NCBI GenBank assembly: GCA_964567435.1
Contig: CAZMMQ010000004.1
Location: 52,799 to 116,798, forward strand
Length of the DNA: 64,000 nt
Origin: RFSX01 sp964567435
GTDB lineage: Bacteria; Bacteroidota; Bacteroidia; Chitinophagales; Saprospiraceae
Direction of reading: 5' to 3'
Part shown: piece after piece, positions 1 to 8,539 of the stretch
Layout: the number at the start of each line of letters is the position of its first letter
Numbering within the stretch: the first letter of the stretch is position 1
Made by a program: the position numbers and the translations under genes
Notes under the pieces: generated by a model
Database searches by the model: none
What the model saw: only the letters and a program-made list of their open reading frames with translations
Told to the model about the DNA's origin: nothing

Positions 1-2096
1 TCACCTACAACGGTTGCTTTGTGAGCATCAGATCCTTTGTAATACATCTTACCGTTAATCTCTACACCTTCCTCAAACATCTTCTTAGCGTTATCCCAGG
101 CACCACCAGCGTTAGATTGGAAGATGGCCATAAGGACACCACACACTGTTACACCAGCTAGAAGTCCACCTAGCATTTCTGCACCACCTAAGAAGCCAAC
201 AAGTACAGGTGATATGACTGCTATAAGACCTGGTAACATCATCTCTCTAATAGATGCCTTTGTAGAGATCTCTACACACTTATCGTATTCTGCTTTTCCG
301 TCTGCTGCTTCGAAAGTTTTTATATCTGCTTCTGACCAGCTGCTCTGCTCTTTGCCTTCATTTCTCTTCATCACCTCTAGTGCCTTAGTCAATTCTGGAA
401 TACTTTTGAATTGTCTTCTAACCTCATTGATCATATCCATAGCTGCTCTTCCCACCGCATTCATAGATAATGCTGAGAATAAGAACGGAAGCATACCTCC
501 TACGAGTAGTGAAGCCATTACTTTAGGATTCATGATATTAATACCAGATAATGGTGTCGTTGGATTGGCTACATTGTAAGCAGTAATGAAGGCTGCAAAT
601 AAAGCCAAAGTAGTTAGGGCAGCAGAGCCAATAGCAAATCCTTTTCCAATAGCTGCTGTTGTATTCCCTACTGCATCTAGCTTATCTGTTCTCTGTCTTA
701 CTTCTTTTGGCAATTCTGCCATTTCGGCAATTCCCCCTGCATTATCAGCTATGGGTCCGTAAGCATCTACTGCCAATTGAATCCCAGTGTTGGAGAGCAT
801 TCCGACGGCTGCTATTGCAATACCATATAGACCTGCAAAATGGTGTGCTGCAATAATAGCAATTGCCAAGATGATTATTGGAATTGCAGTAGATATCATA
901 CCTACTCCTAATCCAGCTATTATGTTAGTAGCAGCGCCTGTGAGTGACTGATCTACGATGGACTGAACTGGTTTGGTTCCGGTACCTGTGTAGTGCTCAG
1001 TAACTATACCGATAAGAAGACCAGCAGCAAGACCAAATAGTACGGCGAAGAATACCCCTAAGCTATTATAAGAAATACCACCCATAGACCATTCTGCAGG
1101 CAGCATGCCTTTTACAATTATGAAAGTAGCTGCCAACATTAAAAATGCAGAAATAAATTCTCCTCTATTCAATGCCTTTTGAGGATCACCTCCTTCTCCA
1201 ACCTTAACAAAGAAAGTACCTATTATAGAAGTGATAATACCTACACTTGCTAATATTAATGGCAGTAGCACAGCAGATAGTCCATTGAAATCATCTGACC
1301 ACCCAGCCGCAGAAGCCATAAAGGCAGCACCAAGTACCATAGTACCTATAATAGACCCTACATATGATTCGAAGAGGTCTGCACCCATTCCGGCTACATC
1401 ACCTACATTATCACCTACATTATCTGCTATAGTTGCAGGATTGAGAGGGTGATCTTCAGGAATACCTGCTTCTACTTTACCTACTAAATCAGCTCCTACA
1501 TCTGCAGCCTTTGTATATATACCTCCTCCAACTCTGGCGAAGAGTGCAATAGATGATGCGCCAAATGAGAATCCAGTGAGTACGGTGACCACTTTGGATA
1601 CTTCTACAGCATTTGTTAGTCCAAACATCTTAGAATAGATGAAAAATAGAACACCTAATCCTAGAACTCCTAGTCCAACAACTCCCATTCCCATCACTGC
1701 GCCACCACCAAATGCTACTTCCAGTGCTCTGCCAAGACTAGTTCTTGCAGCATTGGTAGTTCTTACATTGGCCTTAGTGGCGACCTTCATACCTATGAAT
1801 CCAGCTAATCCAGAACATATTGCGCCCAATACAAAAGACAAAGCGACTATTGGTGCTGATCCATCAGTCACACTTCCTCCCCAACCCATTAATACAGCCA
1901 CTACCAGCACGAAAATGGAGAGAACTTTATATTCTGCTTTGAGGAAGGCCATCGCACCATCAGATATGTTCTTAGCGATGCGACCCATTTTTTCACTACC
2001 TATTTCCTGCTTACCGACCCAGCCGGATTTCCAAAAGGTATAAATCAAGGCCAGTAATCCAAATGCAGGAATGGCCATTATTAAACTCTGTACCAT
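1..2096 (-). CDS. hppA: K+-dependent membrane-bound pyrophosphatase, 3' end cut by window edge
   Basis: This gene encodes an integral membrane pyrophosphatase that couples PPi hydrolysis to pumping of H+ or Na+ across the cytoplasmic membrane. The minus-strand translation begins MVQSLIMAIPAFG at 2096 and stays open to position 1, where it reads SNAGGAWDNAKK and then GSDAHKATVVGD, both signatures of the family's C-terminal region. The missing end should be roughly 30-40 residues. The segment at about 600-670 reads GNTTAAIGKGFAIGSA. Potassium-dependent members carry Ala at the third position after GNT (GNTTAA), whereas K+-independent ones carry Lys (GNTTKA), so this is the K+-stimulated class. 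I cannot tell H+ from Na+ specificity by eye. No other in-frame ATG is apparent just upstream of 2096. Confidence 0.93.
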   Translation of the reverse strand, partial: MVQSLIMAIPAFGLLALIYTFWKSGWVGKQEIGSEKMGRIAKNISDGAMAFLKAEYKVLSIFVLVVAVLMGWGGSVTDGSAPIVALSFVLGAICSGLAGFIGMKVATKANVRTTNAARTSLGRALEVAFGGGAVMGMGVVGLGVLGLGVLFFIYSKMFGLTNAVEVSKVVTVLTGFSFGASSIALFARVGGGIYTKAADVGADLVGKVEAGIPEDHPLNPATIADNVGDNVGDVAGMGADLFESYVGSIIGTMVLGAAFMASAAGWSDDFNGLSAVLLPLILASVGIITSIIGTFFVKVGEGGDPQKALNRGEFISAFLMLAATFIIVKGMLPAEWSMGGISYNSLGVFFAVLFGLAAGLLIGIVTEHYTGTGTKPVQSIVDQSLTGAATNIIAGLGVGMISTAIPIIILAIAIIAAHHFAGLYGIAIAAVGMLSNTGIQLAVDAYGPIADNAGGIAEMAELPKEVRQRTDKLDAVGNTTAAIGKGFAIGSAALTTLALFAAFITAYNVANPTTPLSGINIMNPKVMASLLVGGMLPFLFSALSMNAVGRAAMDMINEVRRQFKSIPELTKALEVMKRNEGKEQSSWSEADIKTFEAADGKAEYDKCVEISTKASIREMMLPGLIAVISPVLVGFLGGAEMLGGLLAGVTVCGVLMAIFQSNAGGAWDNAKKMFEEGVEINGKMYYKGSDAHKATVVG

Positions 2097-2920
2097 ATTG
2101 TATAGAATTGTTTTAGTTAGTTCGAGTAATTCAGCGGGCAAAAGTACGGTGATTTTGACTTAAAGCCAATAATTGCATCTGATACTTATATATTGGAAAT
2201 GATATTATGTAAGTATCTAAGAATGTGCACTATAGATACAATAGTGATCGGAATCTATAAATTATTAGTATATATATCTTGCGCTCTAAGCTTTTTCTTA
2301 AGCAAATAAAGAGAGGAGAACAAGTTGCGATCTTATTCTCCTCTATGATGGTGACTCTTCAAGTTCACTCATCAAGTCCTTAATTAAGAAATGAATGGGA
2401 AGTTCATTTCTCGGGTTTTACTGGTGGTGCTAACTTCTCAGGTTGGGTATGATAATGATAACAATCTTGACCGCTTATGTTGAAAGAGTAATTTCTTCAA
2501 ATTCAACTTTTAAAGTCAATCTCTATGGGCTCAAAGGAATTTTTTTCAAGATAAAAAGTCAAATTGTCGCTTATAGCTTGACTGCGTTAGTCTAGGTGTT
2601 AACCGTGTTAACCCCAGCTATACAATAGCGGCATTAATGATTTGCTCATCCCTGCTTGACTTGATCAAAAAAGACTTAACCAATCTGCGCCCAGATCAGT
2701 GTAGATCATACAGTCTAAACTACATTAGACCATACTAAATTCCAAATGAATTATATAAATCGGTATAAGAGAACCAGTTAACCTTCAAGAAGGCTTTTGT
2801 AAGATACTAAATGTAAGCCTTTGACTACGATACTTTATTTCACAAATAACTAACAATCAATAAGATATAGAAAGATGTAATATGTATAGTGCTTTGAGTG
2901 AATGATTTGCGCTCAATGAT
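2097..2920. other. Intergenic region, about 820 bp, no convincing gene
   Basis: No convincing intact gene is visible. A 9-bp inverted repeat (AGAGGAGAA at 2312-2320 and TTCTCCTCT at 2336-2344) can form a hairpin but has no T-tract. On the minus strand around 2400-2500 there is a short open stretch containing NISGQDCYHYHTQPEK followed by a stop. It has no start codon and could be a decayed gene end or chance. The segment next to 2700 has a small inverted repeat (AGTCTAA/TTAGAC). The region lies between divergently placed starts and ends and is otherwise AT-rich. Confidence 0.5.
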
Positions 2921-3547
2921 TTAATATTGACTTAAATAGGCATCGAGTTGGCCTGTGCTAGGAAATGGTAGATTTTTGCTAACGATTATTCCTTGTGCAT
3001 CTATGAGGACATAGTTTGGTAGTGAGACAGTTGCCGATCGTCCAGTGCCATCATTTACTGGTCTTAGGGTGTACCATTTCAATTTGTTATTATTAGAATC
3101 ACCTATCCAAAAGTCATTAGGATCAATCTCTATCTGGCGATTATCATAGAAAGTTTGGGCTTCTGATAGGGTCTTATCTATAGATATGGAGATAAAATGG
3201 ATGTTAGGATACTTCTTAGCCATTTCTTTGAAAATGGGTCTTTCCTTGAAGCAGGGTCCGCACCATGATGCCCAAAAACTAATAAGCTTGGGTTTACCAT
3301 TGAATTCTGTGATAGACCGCTTTCTATTCCCATAATCTCTCATAGAATCATACAATTCTGGATTACCTGCATTGGCTTCGGCAGCCTTACCCGCTTTTGT
3401 CAAAATGCCATTCTTATGTAATGGATTTTCTTTGGTTTCGTAGTTTGGTGAGCTATCCACTATGGATGGATTATCTACAGGAGTATTATTTGGCCGGCAA
3501 GATGTGAGGGCCACAGAAGCAATCAATAGTAATAGTGTCAACTTCAT
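2921..3547 (-). CDS. TlpA-like thioredoxin-fold lipoprotein
   Basis: This 208-residue protein is a periplasm-facing thiol-disulfide oxidoreductase of the TlpA/ResA/AhpC-TSA type. It starts with a lipoprotein signal peptide whose lipobox ends in LTSC, with Cys17 as the predicted lipidated residue. A low-complexity linker follows, and the thioredoxin fold starts near residue 80. The active-site motif WCGPC lies at residues 95-99 in the context FWASWCGPC, and a likely cis-proline loop (SLPNYVLID) lies near residue 175. Proteins of this type in Bacteroidota usually reduce or remodel disulfides, for example during cytochrome c maturation, but no such partner gene is nearby, so the substrate is unknown. 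It is transcribed away from the metal-regulator gene. Confidence 0.88.
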   Translation of the reverse strand: MKLTLLLLIASVALTSCRPNNTPVDNPSIVDSSPNYETKENPLHKNGILTKAGKAAEANAGNPELYDSMRDYGNRKRSITEFNGKPKLISFWASWCGPCFKERPIFKEMAKKYPNIHFISISIDKTLSEAQTFYDNRQIEIDPNDFWIGDSNNNKLKWYTLRPVNDGTGRSATVSLPNYVLIDAQGIIVSKNLPFPSTGQLDAYLSQY

Positions 3548-3650
3548 TTTAGATTGGTTTACAGGTCAATATCGGAAAATCCTAAAAGAACACTATAATA
3601 TTAAGAACGAATAGTCAATGCTACTTTAATTATTAAGTAGACTAAAATAA

Positions 3651-3672
3651 AATTTTAAGTTAGTCTAAAATT
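3651..3672. promoter_or_regulatory. Putative MntR/DtxR-family operator
   Basis: A 22-bp imperfect palindrome with arms AATTTTA and TAAAATT and a core containing TTAGTCT lies just before the regulator gene. A related copy (AGTAGACTAAAAT, 3636-3648) lies immediately upstream as a near direct repeat. The position directly before a TAnnTTTG box suggests that the regulator represses its own promoter. The similarity to DtxR-family boxes is in outline only, and the assignment is inferred. Confidence 0.5.
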
Positions 3673-3675
3673 AAT

Positions 3676-3683
3676 TAGCTTTG
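3676..3683 (+). promoter_or_regulatory. Putative -7 box (TAGCTTTG) of the mntR-like operon
   Basis: TAGCTTTG matches the Bacteroidota sigma-ABfr -7 consensus TAnnTTTG and lies 15 bp before the ATG of the regulator. The operator-like palindrome covers the place where the -33 region should be. No clear TTG was seen at -33. Confidence 0.45.
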
Positions 3684-3698
3684 TTGTAAAGGTATTTT

Positions 3699-4361
3699 AT
3701 GGCAACAGAAACAGAAGAAAATTATATAAAAGCCATATATAAAATTACAGAGAAGAATCAAGGCTCTGCTAATACAAATGCAATAGCTGCTCATCTATCC
3801 ACTTCCCCGGCTTCCGTGACGGATATGCTTAAGAGACTCTCAGAAAAACAATACTTCCACTACGAAAAGTATAAAGGCGTCTATCTGACTTCCAAAGGAA
3901 TCAAGTTAGCGACCACACTTTTGAGGAGACATAGATTGTGGGAAGTATTTCTAGTAGATAAGTTGGGCTTTGCTTGGGATGAAGTCCATGAGTTGGCCGA
4001 GAAATTAGAACACATAGATTCAGAAAATTTGATTCAGAGATTAGATGACTTTCTAGGTAATCCCAAATACGACCCTCATGGAGATCCTATACCTACTGCC
4101 GATGGCAAATTCACTATTCGAAATCAAGTGACCCTGCAAAGTCTCAATAAAGCAGAGTCAGGAGTAGTGGTTGGGGTGAGAGAACATGATAGTTCCTTTC
4201 TTCAATATCTGGATATGTTGGGCATAAATCTGGGAACCACTATAGAGGTTATCAGTAACATAGACTATGACCATTCTAAAAAAGTACTTGTGGATAATAG
4301 GGTAGAGCATATAATTACCCAGAATGCCAGTATGAATTTATTTATGAAAAGGAATAGCTAA
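3699..4361 (+). CDS. MntR-like (DtxR family) metal-dependent transcriptional repressor
   Basis: This 220-residue protein has a winged-helix DNA-binding domain (about residues 1-62), a dimerisation and metal-binding domain (about 63-142, with DPHGDPIP near 125) and a C-terminal FeoA/SH3-like domain (about 150-218). The metal ligands of MntR (His77, Glu99, Glu102, His103 in the Bacillus protein) are matched by H78, E101, E104 and H105. Iron-sensing DtxR/IdeR has Cys in place of the first Glu, so manganese sensing is favoured. The gene is followed after 13 bp by a metal ABC receptor gene, which fits a metal-uptake operon controlled by its first gene. The palindrome at 3651-3672 is its likely operator. 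Confidence 0.88.
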   Translation: MATETEENYIKAIYKITEKNQGSANTNAIAAHLSTSPASVTDMLKRLSEKQYFHYEKYKGVYLTSKGIKLATTLLRRHRLWEVFLVDKLGFAWDEVHELAEKLEHIDSENLIQRLDDFLGNPKYDPHGDPIPTADGKFTIRNQVTLQSLNKAESGVVVGVREHDSSFLQYLDMLGINLGTTIEVISNIDYDHSKKVLVDNRVEHIITQNASMNLFMKRNS

Positions 4362-4374
4362 AAAATTTAAGCTT

Positions 4375-5379
4375 ATGTACAAGAGAATATTTTTCATTCT
4401 TATACTTATTGTGACGACCATTTCTGTACTTCAGGCTGATGTCGGTGAGAAAAAAATCGTCGTCTCATCTGCTTCCATGATTTGGGACATGGTAAACAAT
4501 ATTGCTGGGGATATGGTAGAGAGTCAGCTGATTGTACCTATCGGTAGTGATCCTCATTTGTACGACCCTAATCCACGAGATGCCCAGAAGGTAACAAAGG
4601 CTGATGTCATATTTATGAATGGGCTAACCTTTGAAGGGTGGATAAATCAACTCATAGAGAGCAGTAGTACGTCGGCCAAAACAATTACAGTCACAGATGG
4701 ATTGACGCCAATATCAAACAGTGAATATCAGAATGCTTTTGATCCTCATGCGTGGATGGATGTGAGCAAGGCTCAGACTTACATTAAGAACATCTATGAG
4801 GGACTAGTATCTATACTACCAGATAACAAAGCCAAACTGCAAGCAAATTACCAAGCCTACTCTAAAAAACTCAAAGACCTAGATGCCTACATTATGGAGT
4901 CTATCAGTCGAATACCGAAAGCACATAGGGTGCTAATTACCTCTCACGATGCCTTTAGTTATTATGGACTGCGATATGGATTGCGCATAGAAGGTGTGAT
5001 GGGTACATCTACTGAAGCAGAAGCTCAAACATCTGATATGAGAAGAGTTATGTCTGTAATCAAGGAGTCAGGAGTTCCTGCCATATTTGTTGAGACGACA
5101 GTCAATCCTAAACTGATGAAACAGATAGCAACAGATAATAATGTTTCTATAGGGGGATCACTCCACGCAGATTCTATTGGAAAAGAAGGTAGTGACGCAG
5201 ATTCTTATTATAACATGATGAAATCAAATACAGATATAATTGTCCAAGCCTTGGTTGGAAGTAAAACGGACCAGCAAGAGTCTGGTGCTGAAGGGTCAGG
5301 AAGTTTTTTAATGTATGCGATTATTGGGGCTATCATGTTGCTAAGCCTTCTACTGCTTATCTTTAAAATGAGAAAGTGA
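4375..5379 (+). CDS. Metal ABC transporter substrate-binding protein (ZnuA/TroA type) with C-terminal membrane anchor
   Basis: This is a cluster A-I metal-binding receptor of 334 residues. A signal peptide occupies about residues 1-21. Putative metal ligands are H61 (SDPHLYDP), H125 (DPHAWMDV), H191 (TSHDAF) and D266 (HADSIG). This His-His-His-Asp set and its spacing resemble TroA. An unusual feature is a hydrophobic helix near residues 308-331 followed by basic residues (FKMRK). It could anchor the receptor to the inner membrane in place of an N-terminal lipid, because no lipobox Cys is visible. The stop codon overlaps the GTG start of the ATPase gene, so the two are translationally coupled. 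The metal is probably Mn2+ or Zn2+; the regulator next door argues for Mn2+. Confidence 0.88.
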   Translation: MYKRIFFILILIVTTISVLQADVGEKKIVVSSASMIWDMVNNIAGDMVESQLIVPIGSDPHLYDPNPRDAQKVTKADVIFMNGLTFEGWINQLIESSSTSAKTITVTDGLTPISNSEYQNAFDPHAWMDVSKAQTYIKNIYEGLVSILPDNKAKLQANYQAYSKKLKDLDAYIMESISRIPKAHRVLITSHDAFSYYGLRYGLRIEGVMGTSTEAEAQTSDMRRVMSVIKESGVPAIFVETTVNPKLMKQIATDNNVSIGGSLHADSIGKEGSDADSYYNMMKSNTDIIVQALVGSKTDQQESGAEGSGSFLMYAIIGAIMLLSLLLLIFKMRK

Positions 5380-6134
5380 CACCAGGCATCAAAACCAATA
5401 TTGACGTAAAAGGTCTCTCTGTTAATTATGGGACTAAAAGGGTCCTGACAAATATTCATCTCAATATAGTGTCGGGTAATGTCTATGGTGTCATCGGCCC
5501 AAACGGTGCAGGTAAGTCTACCTTGTTTAAATGTATTCTTGGGCTAATAGATTATAATGCGGGTCAAATAGAGGTACTTGGAGATGATATAGATGATGTG
5601 AGAAAGCAGATAGCTTATGTGCCCCAGAGGGATGAAGTGGATTGGTCCTTTCCAGCGACAGTAAAAGATATTGTCCTCATGGGAAGATACCCTTACAAAA
5701 AGATACTCCAACGTATGAATGCGACTGATTTTTCTATTGCTCAAGAAGCAATGGAATTAGTTGGCATAACAGATTTGGCAAACCGACAAATCGGTAGACT
5801 ATCTGGTGGACAGCAACAACGTGTATTTATTGCCCGTGCCTTATGCCAACAAGCTGATATATTCTTCCTCGATGAACCTTTTGTAGGCGTGGATATACTA
5901 ACAGAAGAGAAAATTATTAATATTCTAAAAGATTTGGCTGCTATGGGTAAAACCATTCTAGTAGTCCATCATGACCTATCCACCGTAGAGGCTTACTTTG
6001 ATAAAGTGATTTTGCTCAATCAGCGGTTGATTGCATATGGAGATACTTCAAAAGTCTATAATCAGGAGAATATTGCCAAAGCCTATGGACCGCAACTCAC
6101 GATCCTTCACAAAACCGGACTAATTAAGAAATAA
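5376..6134 (+). CDS. Metal ABC transporter ATP-binding protein (TroB/ZnuC/MntB type)
   Basis: This 252-residue protein is the nucleotide-binding subunit of a manganese/zinc ABC importer. Walker A (GPNGAGKST) lies at residues 41-49, the Q-loop region reads YVPQRDEVDWSFP (81-93) as is typical of the Mn/Zn subfamily, the signature LSGGQQQR is at 142-149, Walker B (FLDEP) at 164-168 and the H-loop (VVHHDLS) near 197. The GTG start overlaps the receptor's stop codon (GTGA). The expected next gene, an 8-9-helix permease of the ABC-3 family, is absent; the next gene encodes an unrelated lipoprotein. The permease must be encoded elsewhere or be lost. Confidence 0.93.
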   Translation: MTPGIKTNIDVKGLSVNYGTKRVLTNIHLNIVSGNVYGVIGPNGAGKSTLFKCILGLIDYNAGQIEVLGDDIDDVRKQIAYVPQRDEVDWSFPATVKDIVLMGRYPYKKILQRMNATDFSIAQEAMELVGITDLANRQIGRLSGGQQQRVFIARALCQQADIFFLDEPFVGVDILTEEKIINILKDLAAMGKTILVVHHDLSTVEAYFDKVILLNQRLIAYGDTSKVYNQENIAKAYGPQLTILHKTGLIKK

Positions 6135-6198
6135 TCAATCCTAATATTATACTAAGTAGGAGTAGGCAACACGTTATATTTTAAATTTTAACCTTACT

Positions 6199-6579
6199 AT
6201 GAAAAACATCTTTAACCTGTTATTACTTGGAATTCTCTCACTTGTTCTTGTGAGCTGTGGAGACGATAATAATCCACCTGTCATTACAATTAATTCTCCA
6301 GCCCCAAATTCTATACTTGGACTAGATTCCATATTGAGCTTGGATGTGACGGTAATGGATGACTCTGAGGTGAGTACGTTAACCTTGGTTAGTGAAACAG
6401 CCGCTGCAGGACTTGATGAGAATTTTGACTTGTCTACTTTTGATGATCGCACCATTGTTCAGATTGGTGTTGAGATAGATTTGGAGTCAATTCCATCTGG
6501 AGACTACACCTTTGTGTTGACAGCAACCGATGATCAAGGAGACTCTACCTCTGAGGACATTAATTTCACGATACAATAG
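6199..6579 (+). CDS. Small lipoprotein with an Ig-like fold
   Basis: This 126-residue protein has a lipoprotein signal peptide ending in LVSC, with Cys20 as the lipidated residue. The rest resembles a single Ig-like beta-sandwich of the DUF4625 or bacterial Ig type: it begins NPPVITINSPAPN and ends DNQ-like with ATDDQGDSTSEDINFTI, a pattern typical of cadherin-like or FN3-like extracellular modules. The function is unknown. It follows the metal ABC ATPase by 64 bp and is followed by a strong terminator, so it may be the last gene of that transcript, although a role in metal uptake is not shown by the sequence. Confidence 0.7.
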   Translation: MKNIFNLLLLGILSLVLVSCGDDNNPPVITINSPAPNSILGLDSILSLDVTVMDDSEVSTLTLVSETAAAGLDENFDLSTFDDRTIVQIGVEIDLESIPSGDYTFVLTATDDQGDSTSEDINFTIQ

Positions 6580-6613
6580 ATCATATAAAGACACATAATA
6601 ATATGTCAATATG

Positions 6614-6650
6614 AGGTCTGTCCTTCTCTAGAAGGATGGGCCTTTTTTTT
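6614..6650 (+). terminator. Rho-independent terminator after the metal-uptake genes
   Basis: A 12-bp stem (GGTCTGTCCTTC with GAAGGATGGGCC, one or two wobbles) with a TCTA loop is followed by eight Ts. It closes the transcript that contains the MntR-like regulator, receptor, ATPase and lipoprotein. Confidence 0.85.
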
Positions 6651-6801
6651 ATACTGTTTTTGGGATTTTACTACCAATATCTGTTAAATGGCATTTTTAT
6701 TGCCACCATTTAAGTTGGTTTTGGTTAGCTGACTTATATTCGTCTGAGATAGTAAGGTGTTGATGTTAGCCAATCCCCAATACCAATCCAAAAATTGAGT
6801 A

Positions 6802-7281
6802 ATGGCAAGAGCACGATATGGCCAAAAATCAAGTAATCCCATCTTAAAATGGGGGTATATCCTCGTATTTGGTTTTCTAGCTATATGGCTTGTGACAAGT
6901 ATTGTTGCTCAGAAAAGTCCAACAGAAGTACTAGGTTCTTTCTTTTCCAAAATCCCCAATCCAAAGGCTCAAGACCAACAGCGACTCCTCGCTGAAAAGG
7001 ACGCCATTATTGATTCTCTTATGACAGAACTAGAAAGACTCCAGGGTCAAGGTACTTATAAGAGAGGCATGATTATCGTGGACAGCGAGACAATGAATCT
7101 TCGTTCAGAGCCCTCCTTAGTGAGCAATGTTGTTATGAGAATCCCTGCCAACTCAGAAGTCGAAGTTATGTACTATGATACCAAGACTTTTTATCTTAAT
7201 GGAAAAGCGGGAAAGTGGTGTCGTATCAGGTATGCAGGTACGGAAGGCTGGGCCTGGGGAAACTTTGTGGAGGAGTTTTAA
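6802..7281 (+). CDS. Membrane-anchored SH3-domain protein
   Basis: This 159-residue protein has a short basic cytoplasmic start, one transmembrane helix (about residues 17-36), a short coiled-coil stretch (about 55-75, EKDAIIDSLMTELERL) and a C-terminal bacterial SH3 domain (about 80-159) with the usual features MNLRSEPSLVSNVVMRIP and WCRIRYAGTEGWAW. Such SH3_3 domains commonly bind peptidoglycan or other cell-wall components, so a periplasmic wall-binding role is likely. A promoter-like TATATTCG at 6735-6742 lies upstream. It converges on the damaged hydrolase gene, and only 12 bp separate them. Confidence 0.8.
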   Translation: MARARYGQKSSNPILKWGYILVFGFLAIWLVTSIVAQKSPTEVLGSFFSKIPNPKAQDQQRLLAEKDAIIDSLMTELERLQGQGTYKRGMIIVDSETMNLRSEPSLVSNVVMRIPANSEVEVMYYDTKTFYLNGKAGKWCRIRYAGTEGWAWGNFVEEF

Positions 7282-7293
7282 TCTGTAAATTTC

Positions 7294-8010
7294 TCAGAAG
7301 GATTTAGCCACCTCTTGAAAGAAGGAAATATGCTCAGCTCTAATGGCTGGCCCATTTGTTTTGAAATGGTAATCTGCGGATAGTTTGACTATGACCAGGT
7401 CTTTCGTTGGATGTACATAGACAAATTGATCATAGATTCCTATTGCCATGAAGTCCCCCGTGTCATTAGACGGATTCCACCATTGGTAGCCATAGCCCAT
7501 TTGGTTATGTTGAGCATCGGTTTGCTCTGGGTGACGAGAAGTGGCCGAACTCACCCAGTCAGCACTAATAACTTGATGTCCATTAAGGGAACCCTTATGG
7601 AGGTACAAGAGACCCAGTTTTGCAAAATCTCTCAGGCTGGCAAACATACCTCCAAGTGCCAACTCAAATTCTGTATTGTCAATAATCCAACCCCCATTAT
7701 GTTCCATGCCCACTGGCTCCCAGATAAATTGCTGCACCAATTCAGTAAGACTCATGCCCATCACTTCTGTCAATAAAAAACTTAAGACTTGAGTATCAAT
7801 GCTTACATATCGACAGCGACTGCCAGGCTCTGCTTCACGCTTAAGCGTCTTTGCAAATTCACGATAAGAAGTGCCTAATGCAAATGCTCTTCCAAATCGA
7901 TTAATATCAGAATTGAAATCTCCATAATCTTCGTCAAATCTTACTCCAGACCGCATGCCTAATAGGTCTAAGACAGTTACGCTTTCATAACCTGTGTCTT
8001 TACGCCACAG
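7294..8010 (-). pseudogene. 5'-truncated serine hydrolase (beta-lactamase / 6-aminohexanoate-dimer hydrolase type)
   Basis: The readable protein is the C-terminal two thirds of a class-C beta-lactamase-like serine hydrolase. Homology-like sequence begins in frame at about ESVTVLDLLGMRSGV (near 8000). It continues through RYVSIDTQVLSFLL, equivalent to the Tyr-x-Ser/Asn motif region, and YDQFVYVHPTKDLVIVKLS near the end. The catalytic Ser-x-x-Lys motif, which should lie about 70 residues upstream of the LLGMRSGV segment, is missing: the frame meets a stop at about 8060 and no other frame upstream restores it. An ATG at 7956 gives a 220-residue product that would lack the nucleophile. The gene is therefore a remnant, probably broken by the rearrangement that left the adjacent transposase fragment. 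Confidence 0.75.
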
Positions 8011-8139
8011 AATAGTGATATTGCACCTTCTTAGTCTGTCGAAAACTCGTGACCCTTTGGTCTATTACTAAAGTATTAACTAATAGGAAATAGACTTCAT
8101 TTGTTGATTCCACTAAAGTAAAAGGTTGTTGCACAGCAA

Positions 8140-8190
8140 TAGCGTAGAACCGCCTGCGCCTAATATGAAAATTCAAGATTCCGTCTTGAA
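8140..8190 (+). repeat. REP-like hairpins upstream of a RayT remnant
   Basis: Two inverted repeats lie here. One is imperfect (TAGCG...CGCCTA, 8140-8162) and one is a perfect 7-bp stem with a 5-nt loop (TTCAAGA, TTCCG, TCTTGAA, 8172-8190). Short palindromes like these commonly sit next to RayT-type transposase genes in Bacteroidota, and the remnant at 8222 fits that arrangement. Confidence 0.6.
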
Positions 8191-8221
8191 CTAAAACAAC
8201 AATCTTCCTTATCTTCATTCC

Positions 8222-8348
8222 ATGCCCACAGGATATCAAATCGACAATCAGGATGGTCTCTATTATCTAACTCTCTAGGTTGTAGAATGGATAGATATTT
8301 TCACTAGAAAGATGTATGTCGAATAGTGCTGAATAGTTTAGATTATGA
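8222..8348 (+). pseudogene. RayT-like (REP-associated, IS200-related) transposase remnant
   Basis: The plus-strand translation from ATG 8222 reads MPTGYQIDNQDGLYYLTL, then a stop (TAG, likely from CAG), then VVEWIDIFTRKMY. After a small frameshift it continues IVLNSLDY. This is the N-terminal signature of Bacteroidota REP-associated tyrosine transposases (family context: YQI...YYLTFQVVEW.DIFTRK.YRDI). The expected HUH and catalytic tyrosine parts are absent. A further open but unrecognised stretch continues to a stop at 8484. The element is a short dead fragment. Confidence 0.75.
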
Positions 8349-8539
8349 TAAGATTCAAATCACACTGCATGTCGCTGCGCTGACTAGAATAGACTCAGCT
8401 AGTGGCATCGTCGTCGACATCTACAATCGGATGATGACAAATCAAGAACTGATTAATGAAGTTTCGATACAGAAAGGGTATTAGTGACTATGCATGGGGG
8501 TAGCCTAAATGGGAAAAGAATTTGTAAAGAAGGACTAAC
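8349..8539. other. Noncoding stretch with unrecognised open fragment
   Basis: After the RayT remnant the plus strand stays open in the restored frame to a TAG at 8482-8484 (it includes RMMTNQELINEV near the end). I do not recognise this sequence; it may be the end of another decayed gene. The remaining bases up to 8539 show nothing. Confidence 0.35.

Noticed and set aside
124..2043. Plus-strand frames opposite the pyrophosphatase gene
   Set aside because: The minus strand encodes a clear M-PPase with its signature motifs, and the plus-strand frames have no domain.
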